Shown here piece after piece: positions 35,416 through 46,500 of a stretch of 64,000 nucleotides of DNA. Positions within the stretch are counted from its first letter, which is position 1. The number at the start of each line of letters is the position of its first letter. A program made the position numbers and the translations under genes. The notes below the pieces were generated by a model. It did not search any database, had not been told where the DNA came from, and saw nothing but the letters and a program-made list of their open reading frames with translations. The DNA lies in the NCBI GenBank assembly GCA_036571765.1, contig BROE01000019.1:5581824-5645823 (forward strand), in the 5' to 3' direction. Origin of the DNA: Plecoglossus altivelis. Its lineage: Eukaryota > Chordata > Actinopteri > Osmeriformes > Plecoglossidae.

Positions 35416-38262
35416 ATGGCACCTGGACCCAAGGCGAGAGAGACAACTCGGAGGAGAAGGTAAACAGGCGCGTGGAGTGTTACATAACGTGTGTGTCAAA
35501 TGGATGAAAGAAAAACAGAGTGCAGCAGCATTTGTACAATACTATGATTTATACTTCCTGTATTTGGCTAATGCATCACAGAAAGACTAAACTTGATTGG
35601 AGCACGTGCTGGAGCAACAGTCTGAAAGAGGTGGCTGGTCTTCTGCCTATCACTGAGCCTAGACGTGGCAGAACTCTAACAAAGGTCTACTTTCATGTTT
35701 TGATTCGAAATACATCATTATAATTTGGTACACATTTGAATGGGTAATAACGTACTTAGTAACTAGTACAGTACAGTCATATAGTAGCATTAATCGTGAA
35801 ATCTGCGTTCCTAGTTGGTCACTTCCTCCATTTTGCTCTTTAGAAAGAGACGCTGATCCACATGCTCCGTTACTTTGACTTCCTTCATGATAAGATCCAG
35901 AAGCTTCAGAATAGTCTACCTCCACACTGCCTCCCTCAGGAGCCAGACACAGGTACATTAAGCGGTCATGTCCCGCCCATCTGCTGGACTGGTGAGACTC
36001 TGAGATGTTGACGCTTATGGTTGTTTAGTCCATGTGTGTGTCCATCTAGGTTCAGGGTCAGAAAGCGAAGAGAATACCCCCTCAGAGCCCTGCACCCCTC
36101 CTCAAACTCTGAGGGCTAAACGCAAATATCTGTGTAGCCGTGCACGCAAGAAGTCCACAGGTAGGCCTCAGGTTCCCCCTCCCTGACTCTCCTGGACGAT
36201 CCGAGATGATCTGAACACTAAAGAAATCTGCAAGTGTGACCGGGTCAAGTGGTTGCCGCAATAAACCCTCATGTTTTTACCTTTGCAGAAACAAAGTTGG
36301 AGTTTCAGGATGAGAGGAGACAAATCAGAGAGAGGAGTACCAGACCCTACATCTTTGAGGAGGAGGGGCAGTCTCCTCCCATGTGGAGCATGTTCTCTGA
36401 TTGGTCAGACTTCCAGCCCAGCAACAGCTATGAGCAGTGGTATGTGTGTGACAGCGACTCTGTTCCGAGCTCTATGGATTCAGCCTTCAGCCTCAGTGAG
36501 ACTCCTCTTCTCTTGCCCACGCCGCTGGAAGGTGCGTGGGTTAGAAGGGTTCCTTAGAGGCTACAGCTGTGTCTGTGTAGGCGATCTCTTTCCGAAATCG
36601 GTCGTTTTCTCTCTTAGGGAACGGTGGGGTTCTGTGGTCTCCTCTGGGAGGGCACTGCTCAGTGTGTCAGGATGTGACAGTCAGTGAGAGCAGCCAAGGC
36701 AGCGTGGTCTTTGACACGCCCCCAACAGGGTGAGTTCCACACACAGGACAGTAGTATGTATGTGCGTGTGGTCCATCCTAACAAGGGCGTATGTGTGTGT
36801 TTCCAGGCCAGGATCGCTCCTTGTGAAGGACCGTATGCTCGGAACAGTTCTGCCCATGGGAGGGCGAAGGTTACCCCTCCTCAGCCCTGCTGCCATGTCC
36901 AGACAGCCCCCCCCGCTGTTACCCCTGATCCCTCTCTTAGGAGCAGGAGACAGTCTGAACCTCAGCCCCTCCCTCCTCACCTCTCCTGCCAGGGGCCTCA
37001 ACCACTGCCTGCTGCCAGAGGGCCAAGAGGAACTCCAGGGTAACACCCACACACCAGCGCTCTCCCACAGCCAACATCTGGCCCTCTGATGGGGCTTTGG
37101 AGTTCAGGGTTAAACTAGGTCATCTTACAGTTTCTTTTCACCATGAATTTAGGACACAAAGCTCTGCATTGTGCATGTTAGACCACATATGTTAACGCAG
37201 GACCATTAACATCAAGACTCTCCAAAACAAACATCTGAATGTTTTGGCAGCTCTGTTTGAGGATGTTTGGGTCACCCCCAAAACCAGCCACACCCGAGTG
37301 TCCATCCGCCCACGCCAAGACCCTACTGACTCGGTAAGGCCCATCGTCCCACATCAAGAGTGATCCAGCAGTATGTTACTGCATGCGCTGCACACTACAC
37401 GTGTACACAGTGGATCAGGTGCTCATCATAGTGCTGCGTCGCTGCTACGCCCCAGGTAGAGGAGGAGGCAGTCGTGCCACCTGAGGCGTGGCCGTCGTCC
37501 CAGAGCGAGGGGGAGGAGGGGGACGCCACCTGGACCCCCAAGCTGCAAGGCCCTGTGAAGAAGACAAGTAAACGCCGCCGCCGCCGCAGAACCAAGGCAG
37601 CCAGCAGGGGGCCTCAGCGTGCCCCTCCCAGGCTCAAGAAGAAGTGTGTCAACGGCTTCATCATGTTCTGCCGCGTCAACAGGAAGACCTACCTCCGGTG
37701 AGAGACCTGTTTGCCTCTAATCTCCAGCCAGAGACGAAGCTACGTCTGTGGATGTTTGCTAACATGGCTGCTGTGTTTGGTCCCAGCTCCCATCCTGGCA
37801 CCCCCTCCACTGTGGTCACCAAGGAGCTGGCCAGCTTATGGCACATGATGCCCAAGCAAGAGAAGAGAGTATACTGGTCAGTATCACCATGGGTGAACAG
37901 GAGTCACATACTACTGGATGACTTGTAGGAAGGAGTTTCCTTCTTGTCAGTCAGCTGTGATGCAGTTAGAACTGCATTTCTTGTCCTTGATTACCTGCAG
38001 CCTTTACTTGATGCCCGTCCGTACATCTCTGTCGGTGAAGGTGGCTGATGGCTGAATACATGTGGGTGGCTGCTTCTGATCTGCGTTCTGTTTGCTTCCC
38101 TGCAGTCTGAAAGCTCGCACGTTCAGCCGCCAGCAGAACCGCAACGTGAGGATCGAGGGTATGGAGGAGGACGAGGAGGAGGACGACGACTGTGTGCCCA
38201 GCCCCCTCCACATGCTGCTGGCTCACAGAGACCTGTGTGCTGCTACCAGGGGAGGGGTCTAG
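35416..38262 (+). CDS. meiosin: Meiosis initiator protein (bHLH and HMG-box)
   Basis: Eleven exons: 35416-35459, 35582-35684, 35844-35952, 36050-36160, 36289-36531, 36618-36729, 36807-37039, 37251-37333, 37456-37697, 37787-37876, 38106-38262. They total 1527 bases, giving 508 aa. MEIOSIN (BHMG1) partners STRA8 in mammals to switch germ cells into meiosis. An N-terminal basic stretch (RETTRRRRKTK) leads into an atypical bHLH: helix 1 NSLKEVAGLLPI, helix 2 LTKKETLIHMLRYFDFLHDKI (about residues 10-75). Near the C-terminus a polyarginine signal (KRRRRRRTK) precedes an HMG box beginning KKKCVNGFIMFCRVNRKTYLR and continuing TKELASLWHMMPKQEKRVY. An acidic EEDEEEDDD tail follows. The combination of bHLH and a C-terminal HMG box is diagnostic, and human BHMG1 lies close to QPCTL. 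The start is uncertain, because the frame is open further upstream. An AATAAA is at 39059-39064. Confidence 0.85.
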
Positions 38263-39058
38263 ATCATTCTCCACACACACACACTCAGGCCACAGCATAT
38301 GAAACCATCCACGCGTGTTATAAAGGACCAAAACACTCACTCAATATTAAAGCGACTTGATGTCAGCGATGATAAACATTCATAGAGATGTTATGCATGA
38401 CACTTCAGTGCCATACGTGTTGCTGGGCATGAGTGCATTTTGCAGTGGTGTCCAAAAGACCATGTGTTTATGACCATATGCATCCTGCACTAGAAGTTTA
38501 TATTTATTATGGGCATATTCAAATCAACGACACTGGTTTATTCACGAGCCACATATTAGTTAATTATGAGTTCTTTATAAAGACCTTCATCAACCTCACT
38601 CTGCAGAAGATTCAGCACACATTTTGAAAGGTTGCAGTTGTTTTTTGTAAATTGTTCCTGTATTGTTCGAATCTTAGACAGATATCTTTAATGACTAGTT
38701 ATCTTTAAATGGGATTCCTCCGTAGGTTTTGTTGGTTACTATGCCAAGCCAGTTTTTGATTTGCTATCTGGGTTTTGAAGTCATGTCTATTTTTTAATGC
38801 AAAGCATCAGAGGAAGTATACTGCTCATAGACTGCAACCACTTACACCATTGATTGAAAGTAAAATGTATTATATATTTATAAATGTTCTTACTGTTCAT
38901 TCATATTTAACATAAATACATATACTTTAGGCAGGAACGGAGAGCAACATGTTTTTAAAGTTCAACCAATTGTGAAATGTGTGTTATTTGTGTTATATAT
39001 TATATTGTGTTGCTATAACGTTTCATAACCTTATACTGTATGACGTGTTTGTTTTGAA

Positions 39059-39064
39059 AATAAA
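39059..39064 (+). terminator. Candidate polyadenylation signal of meiosin
   Basis: AATAAA about 800 bp after the meiosin stop in AT-rich sequence. The convergent sipa1l3-like gene ends about 400 bp further on. Confidence 0.6.
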
Positions 39065-39460
39065 GTTAGATTTGTTGCCACAAAGTCTTAAAAATCTATC
39101 ACATATAGAATCAAGCAAAGACCTCCAACTTGCATAGAAGATTTAGGTCCAATTGTATCGGTTACAGAAAGACAGGTACATGTGTAAGTTACGTGATACC
39201 TAACATTGAGCAAAAACAGGAAAGGTAACATAACCATTTAAAGAATATGTGAAAAGAATAGAAATACGAAATGTTTCTGTTTTATATTTAAGGTTTATAG
39301 AAGCCATCCATCACCTCAGAGCAGACCCCTTTGCAGGTTAGTCATGTGGTCAACAGTGATATTGACAAGTAGCACAATGTTCTAGAACTCCAGCTTTTCC
39401 TCAGCTATTAACCTCAGCAGACCTTGGTCCACTTTATCAATGCTTGAACCTGTCTCTTCT

Positions 39461-42117
39461 TTACTTCCTGTCTGCGCGACTCAGTGTACCAGGTGCCACG
39501 TTGAACAACAGGGTAAGCTTCCGAAGCTGCTCATTGGCTGCGAGAGACTCCTCCCAAAGACGCTGGTTGGTGTCCCTCAGAACAGTCACCTCCTCCAGAA
39601 GGGCCATCTTGTCCTGCCTCTCCTGACAGAACAAAGAGGAAGATGGCAGTTAACCACAGTTGAGAGGGAACAGGAGAAAGAAGGGTCAGATAAATGTAGT
39701 TATGGAATATTTCTCCAGGATCTTTCCTCACCTTTTCCAGGTTGCTCTCTAAGTGTCTCAGTAGTGCCTCAAGGTAGTGGAGTCGTTTAGAGAGATCACT
39801 GGGAACCTCACTAAGGATGAAGAGAACGTGTTAAGATACCATCAGTTCAAATGTGTGCGAGCGAGAGACAGGCTACGGAGACAATACCTTCCCAGGTTTC
39901 TGTGATGAGGAGGACAGGGATTAGAAAAGCAGGAGGCGGTGTCATCCAATGTTCCATGTTCACAGGGCTTGATGAGAGACAGCTGGTTTATGTTCCTTCG
40001 TACTATAGCAATAAATAAGAAACACAACATGAAACTAAGGCATCAAAATTAATGTTGAAAATCAATCTCAACAAAATGGACACACCAAAGACACACACAG
40101 AAGAAAAGCCTTCCTTACTCTCACAGGCTTTGGCAGCATTGACCAGGTTGCTCCACTCCAGGCCCCAGGCTGGGTCTGGCTGGGGTGGGAGACCAGGTTC
40201 CCAGTCCGCTATCAGGGAGAGGTCAGAGGCCGAAAGGTTTTCCAGCTCTGGGCAGTCAGACACAGGGGAGCAGGCCAGACTGGAGTCCAGTGGGCCACTG
40301 CCCAGACTGTTCTCGATGGATGGACTCCGAACGCTCTGACCGTACGATTAGGAGAGGTTGAGGTAGAAATGAAAGCCAATTAAACGTGAGTAAATACCTG
40401 CCCTTGATTGTGCAAACTCCAGCTAAATAGAAAAATATATCTTTTCATCAGCTTTGTAGCATAGCTCACTGCGTTTCTGTCAGAGTTGCCACTTGAGTTA
40501 TCGGGTGTGTCCAGAATGATGAGTCTCCTCAGCTCCTCCTCCAGGTTGCTCTTGTGGTTCTGACGAGGGGAGACGGGCTCTCGCAAAGAGGCTTGGAGTC
40601 TGGGCTGACCAAATACATTCTGGGAGGCCATGTCCACCTGCCTGCTAAGTCATTCCACAAAATCCCTTAGATGCATCGGTCCTGCTAGTGCTCAACAATT
40701 CAAATCAGTAGTCAGCTCAGTCTGTCATGAAGGAATTATTTCCATTATGAACTCCAGCTTTGCACTCTAAAGTTACTCTCTCTAACCATAATATCACAGC
40801 ATAGCGTGGCAGAAACATTTGTATTTACAAATACATCAAAAGAGACTCAATTTACGGTTCCTACTTTTACAATGAATTTGGAAATTCAGAGAGACACTTA
40901 ACCTTTTGCTGCTGTTGCTGACAGTGTTGGTGTCTGTCTTGGTGGTTTTGCTGTCTATCCCGGTCTTCTCTCTGGACTGCAACACAGGAGTTGTCCAGGG
41001 GTGGACAGGCTGCGGGCTGGTCTGGTTCTGGGAGGACTGATCCTGGTGGTTTTCTGTAGGCTGGCCTTGGTCCAAGTCCTGGTCTTTGGGGATCTGAAGA
41101 GCCTGCTTCTGACTGCTTTGCCTTGAAGCAGAGGAGCTGGAAGTGATGGTGGCTCTAAGCATGCGAGGCTTGTCCACAGTTGAGGTCTTATATCCCTGAG
41201 GGATACTGTGGACCCTGCAGACCAAACAAGCACACACATAGCAGAGCCACAGGTACGGCACAAACACAAATACACTCAGTGCAAATAAACACACGCTGCA
41301 AGTAAATGCATGAAGGCACAGACAGGCAAACGCCAAAGAGGTCCACACGCAGAGCAGGCACACATAATCATGCATTGCATGCAGTCAGGATCCACCTTCT
41401 ATGACATGTAAAGTCCATCGAGACTTACCCAAGTATTAACCCAATTAGCTATGGTCCTAACTGGTTCCACAATGCCCCACCCATTGTGTTAGAGTGTGTC
41501 ACACAGTTAGAGTTCCAGAGAAGAGTGTCCCACATTCCCACTAAACCCCTCCCCCCGGCCCCCCCTCCCCCCGTGGGAGCCTCTGACTCTCAGCTGACCT
41601 GGAATCTTCACACACAACACATCATGTTGTCCACACATTTGTTCTCTCACATACACACTCTCTGTATCTCTCTCTCTCTGTCTCTCCCTCTTTCCTTCCC
41701 TCCCAGATCTCACTCACCAAGGTTTAAAGACAGCCAGCCCCCTTCTGGGTAAGGGCAGGGTGTGAGCATGGAAACCTGGCCTTGGAGGCTTGACAGGGAT
41801 GCCTCCAGCTGGACTCACATCTCCGGGGTTAGGGTCTCTAGGGTTTGGGCCGGGTCTCTGAGGAGGGGGGCTGTACGTGCCCCAGCTATGCAGGGATCTA
41901 GGGGGGGTTCTGGGGCAGGCATAGTGAGATGCATGCTCTTGTTGAGCTGCACTGGGAACATGGACAACAGGTCTGACAAAAGCCCGGTTACTGAAAAAGA
42001 TTGAGTCAAGTCCATTGTTGATACTCCTCTCAAGAAACCAGCCCTCCTGGGTGGGACGAGAGGAGGCCATGATAGGAGTGCTACCCTGGAGGAGTGGAGA
42101 CAGAACGACACCTTGAC
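39461..42117 (-). CDS. SIPA1L3-like C-terminal gene, no RapGAP or PDZ exons
   Basis: Seven exons on the - strand: 41718-42117, 40903-41214, 40470-40644, 40119-40335, 39888-40002, 39732-39810, 39461-39622. From the first ATG (42070) they encode 470 aa, an exact multiple of three. The protein is Ser/Pro/Gln-rich, then has LSASDLSLIADWEPG and GLEWSNLVNAAKACE. It ends in a coiled coil (LSKRLHYLEALLRHLESNLEKE, NQRLWEESLAANEQLRKL). These closely resemble the last part of human SIPA1L3 from memory. SIPA1L3 normally carries a RapGAP and a PDZ domain far upstream and controls Rap signalling and cell polarity. No exon for them is visible before the divergent wdr87 gene. The acceptor at 42117 implies at least one more exon upstream, possibly non-coding. 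Human SIPA1L3 and WDR87 are also divergent neighbours. It could be a truncated duplicate, or its 5' exons may be misplaced in the assembly. Confidence 0.75.
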
Positions 42118-42130
42118 CTGAAAGACAGAG

Positions 42131-42132
42131 AC

Positions 42133-42194
<62 letters not shown>
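42131..42194. repeat. (AG)n microsatellite
   Basis: About 30 AG units lie just upstream (on the - strand) of the first coding exon seen for the sipa1l3-like gene. On that strand it reads as CT and so extends the polypyrimidine tract before the acceptor at 42118. Confidence 0.95.
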
Positions 42195-42196
<2 letters not shown>

Positions 42197-42199
42197 GCT

Positions 42200-43568
42200 G
42201 TCTGAGTCAGCGATCGAATAACTAAATAAATGACTGAGAGACTGGAATATAGACAACCAGCATGTTCCCCAGAGCATCATTATGATGTGACACAGCCAAG
42301 AGAGTGTTAAACCATAGTCAATATCGGTGCATACGAAAAAAAGGCAACTATGTTGGTTATGTCTGACACAGTCATTGTAGATGTTAGAAATCCAAGCATA
42401 TCCAGCTGTAGCCTTGTGAGGTCTAGTTATCTTGTCACAAAGTAACGTTCAGCTACTGTCATGGCTCCACATGTGAGGACCAACTGTCCCTGACTAGTCT
42501 AGAACAGAGACAGGCTATATGTCGAATAGAGAAGGGATTGTTCACTCAGAGCGCCTGTGTGCAGTCAGTGCTCTCCTTGTTAACACCAAGCTACATTGTG
42601 CCAAACTAGCGTTCGATTTGTTAAAGTCAGACTAAACCATTAATTTGTAAAATATCATCTTGGTACCAAGTGGGAGGAACCATGGACCCACAAAGCAAGC
42701 ATGAGTGAAAGTATTTTTTCAAATTAACAAAATTCGTTGCTGCCAATATCTTTCATTCATTCTAAATTTCCATAAAATCCTAAGAACAAATCATAACTGC
42801 AGCCAATGGGAGGACACCCACAAAAAGCCCTCAGCTAAAATGACAGTGACAAAAGAATAAAACACAATTCTTCAGCAGTAATGCTGTTACAAAATTCAAA
42901 TTTCAAATATTTTATACAACCAAGCACAAATCATATGTGACAGATAGGTGATAAAAGTGATTGAGTTTCCATTTACATTCACAAAAGTGCATTGATTATT
43001 GCTGAAAAGACAGAGAATATTCTCAAATATTATTGTATATGCTGTAGATATTCTACAAATGTATACATACCACTACTTACCAATACTAGTCAACATTAAC
43101 ACTCCTTAACAGACAAAACTTCAGGAATCATTAAAGTGCTCTGCCTCGGTGCCTATACAATTAGCTGACTTCTGTGTCTGTGCGCGCTCGAGTTAATTTG
43201 TGTGCGCGCTGAATGGTGAATAACTGATCTGACTCGAACACTGGATTAACGCCAAAGCCCGTAGTAATTCAAACGAATGAAAAATTCAAACGCTGCATAT
43301 CTTTTTAAATTACGTGTCGAATTTGTTCTGCACTCAGGCCGTCTTAGAAAAATAAATGAATGAATATCGTGAATAACGTAAAAAAATCCCTGCCTTTTTT
43401 ATTATATAAAGAATGATGCTGTTCAATAAACAACAATAGCGTTCCATCGTCGCTCGTCACTAAAATTCGATTGTTCTGTTGAAGTGTAATTCAAAGGATC
43501 ACTTCATGGAAAGAATATAAACTGTGTTGTCGTTCCTGTGTAAAACTGTATTTTTATTTTTTGCAAAC
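42200..43568. other. Divergent region between sipa1l3-like and wdr87
   Basis: AT-rich sequence with no open frame above 60 codons on either strand. It should contain the wdr87 promoter and any 5' exon of the sipa1l3-like gene. Confidence 0.6.
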
Positions 43569-46500
43569 ATGGGACCCATGAAAGAAATTACACCAGACAG
43601 GAAAGCAGTTTTACCTTATCTGAAACGAACAATACAGGTATATTGTTTAAATATATTTTCACTAATAGCTACTATGGCCTGCTTGAAAGTGGGTTGAAAT
43701 GATACTCTCATTCTACAGGAAAAGGAGAATGAGGGGGTCCAGACCAAGTCCATGGAGATTTGTGAAGATGAGGAAGGAGTACCTCCAACCTACTTGGATG
43801 CCTCTCCCAGCATGCAATTCCACTACACCTGCACACCGCACTACCTTCAGAGTATGACTGTCTTCTCAGGAATCAGCGGCACTACTGTGGTTGGCTTCCA
43901 ATGGGGACATGCTCTGCTTAGCAACAAGGTATGTAACCCAGTAGGATTGATAGAAATCAGAAATCAGACACATATGCAGAGTTGGGACATTGACCTTGTC
44001 TCGACCTTCCTTTCTGTCTGTCTGTAGATGGACGTGTGGGCAGACAATGGTAAGGGCCAATTGAGGCGATGCCTAAGTGTTCCCATGGAGAACGAGTACA
44101 AAGTCGAGCATCTACAGTTTGTTCCAACCCAGCGTGTACTGGTGGGGGCCTGCAATGATATGTCTCTGAGGGTCTTCACTGACATCACCCAGAAGATGAG
44201 GGTGCTTTACCAAGCGTCCTGTCCTGCCTTCGTGATCTGCATGCACTTCTGCCCAGACACCAATCAACTGTTGACTGGCAGCATGGGCCTCATTGCCTTC
44301 TGGGGCTTCAAGACCTCCCCGGACATACCTTTAGGGCTGGTGAGGGTGCTGGACTGGAACTGCTGCTCTCTGAGCCAGAACACCCTGGTGGGGGGCCTGG
44401 TGACCGAGCCTCAGACCTCCTCTGTCTACGCCCTCTGCAGCAACCGCCTCAAGGTCTTCGAGCACGCGGGCCAGAGGGAGCTGCTGCAGTTCAAGGGCTG
44501 CAGCCGCGGCAGGCTGCAGTGCATCGCCGCAGACGAGGTGCACAGGTGCATCTACTCGGGGGACGCTTGCGGCTTCGTGCAGATATGGAGCCGAGACATT
44601 GCGGGACTGCTGCATGAGTTCCGAGCCCACACCCATCCTGTGAGCTCCCTGCTGCTGCGCTCCGACACCGGCAGCTTTCTGACGGCCTGCACAGGCGGCT
44701 GGGTGAAGGAGTGGAGCTCGGGGGGAAACCTGCTGTTGAAACTGTACGTGGATGAGCCTGGAGGGGTTCGGAGCCTGTCACTTCTGGGGAAGGACTGCCT
44801 CCTGTGTCAGTCTCCCTCGTCCATGGTGGTCTGGCAGCTGTGCGGCCTCTACCGCCTCTACAACGACACAGGCGGTGACTTTCAGATCACTCAGAGGGTG
44901 GAGCGTGGACGGGGCAGGGCCTGGTTTCTATCGGTGACTGATTACAGAATGGCAACACTCCTGTGCCCAGTTAGTGGGCAGCTGCTGCTGCTATCCTGGC
45001 CCCTCCCACACATAGAAAATGCCCTTGGCTTTGCTTACAACCCCAGCAGGGAGGAGCTATTTGTTGCCTATGGGACACCAGAAGTTCTTGTGCTGGACAC
45101 GTCTAAGAGTCGCTATTTAGCTAAGCACCTCATCTGCACCTCAGCGGACTACGACGACTCCGTGACATGCGTAGAGGGAGTGGAGGTAGACGTGGCAGAG
45201 TGGCCAGGGGTCAACTACCTGGTGTTCAGCGGCCACCGCAGTGGGAAGCTACACTTGCTGTCCCCCGCTGAGCTGCACTGCCAGGTTGATCAAGAGCACT
45301 CAGGAGCCATCACCCAGAGCAGCAGCCTTCCGGGTCGCGTCCCTGTTCTGTGTTGCTATGGCACCGACAAACAGTTTAGCGTGTGGTCGGTCAGGCTGGA
45401 AACAGAAGGGGTGAGATTGATCCTAAACACCAGAGTGAGCTGTGCTTCCACCCCGCTGCTCTCCCGCCTGCTCCCTGGCTGGGTGTGCGCCATCTCTCCC
45501 CATCATAACCTGCTGCTGCTCTCCCTGTCTGGAGGGAAGGATGTCGAGAGGAAGAGGAACCGTGCGGAGCCAGTCTGCTGCCTCGACTATTGTCCCCTCC
45601 TGGATCTCCTGGCCTTGTGTGGTCCTGGTGGGACTGTGGAGATATGGGACTGCACAGGCAACATGCTGAGTGAGATCAGGCTGGGCTCGGCCGTGAGCCA
45701 GGTGTGCTTTGCCAACACAAGGGGAGACATCCTAGTCAGCTTTCGAGGCAGCGTCTACCTCCTCCCCAGCCTGCACTTCCTGCCTGTCAGGCTACTGAAA
45801 GCTTTGCCAGAGCAGGACTCAGATGAAGAGATCCCAGAGTACCCCATACCTTTCCTCCCCAAAGCCCCAGGGAGCTACGATGTCTCCAGGGTGCCCAGAC
45901 TCCACCCAGGGCCTGAGGGGAACATGTCCATCACCATTCATTTGGTGAACACAGTGACTGAGAAGGCTAAGGTGTCTCTTCTATCATTGAAGAAGAAATT
46001 AAACGTCACACCTAAAAGTGCAACACTAAAAGGTAAGCACTCCTGTAACCCTACAGCCGCAGAGACAAACATGGAAGATTCAGAACAAGAACATGCTGTC
46101 AATACTGTAGGTTAACTCTGTGCTTTTGTTCTATGTGATGTTCTACATTAAATACATAACAAGGCTCATTTAACTCCATATTTTCACATGCTTATTTTGG
46201 TTGACAGTGGTGGAGTGGCCTGCACCTGCTGGAGAGAGAGAGGAGGTGGTAGAGGATGTAGCTGATTGTAACCTCACTCCACTCATGGCTCTGGCTGCCG
46301 AAACAGAACATGATATGTTGGTGTGGCCTGTCGCCCCAGATGGGTATCTTCCTAACTCAGTTCTACGGGGTCACGGTCAGAAGCAGGAAAAGCCTGCGCT
46401 GCTTGACCCTAATGCTCAAGTTTTCCAGTTGAAGTTCAGGGAGGAAACGGACATCAGAACGTCCTCGCAGACATCAGACATTCTGTCTTTGCCCAAAGCT

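Noticed and set aside
37720..37770. Extra meiosin exon between the two HMG-box exons
   Set aside because: An acceptor-like site exists, but joining 37697 directly to 37787 gives a continuous HMG box in frame, whereas inclusion would break it.
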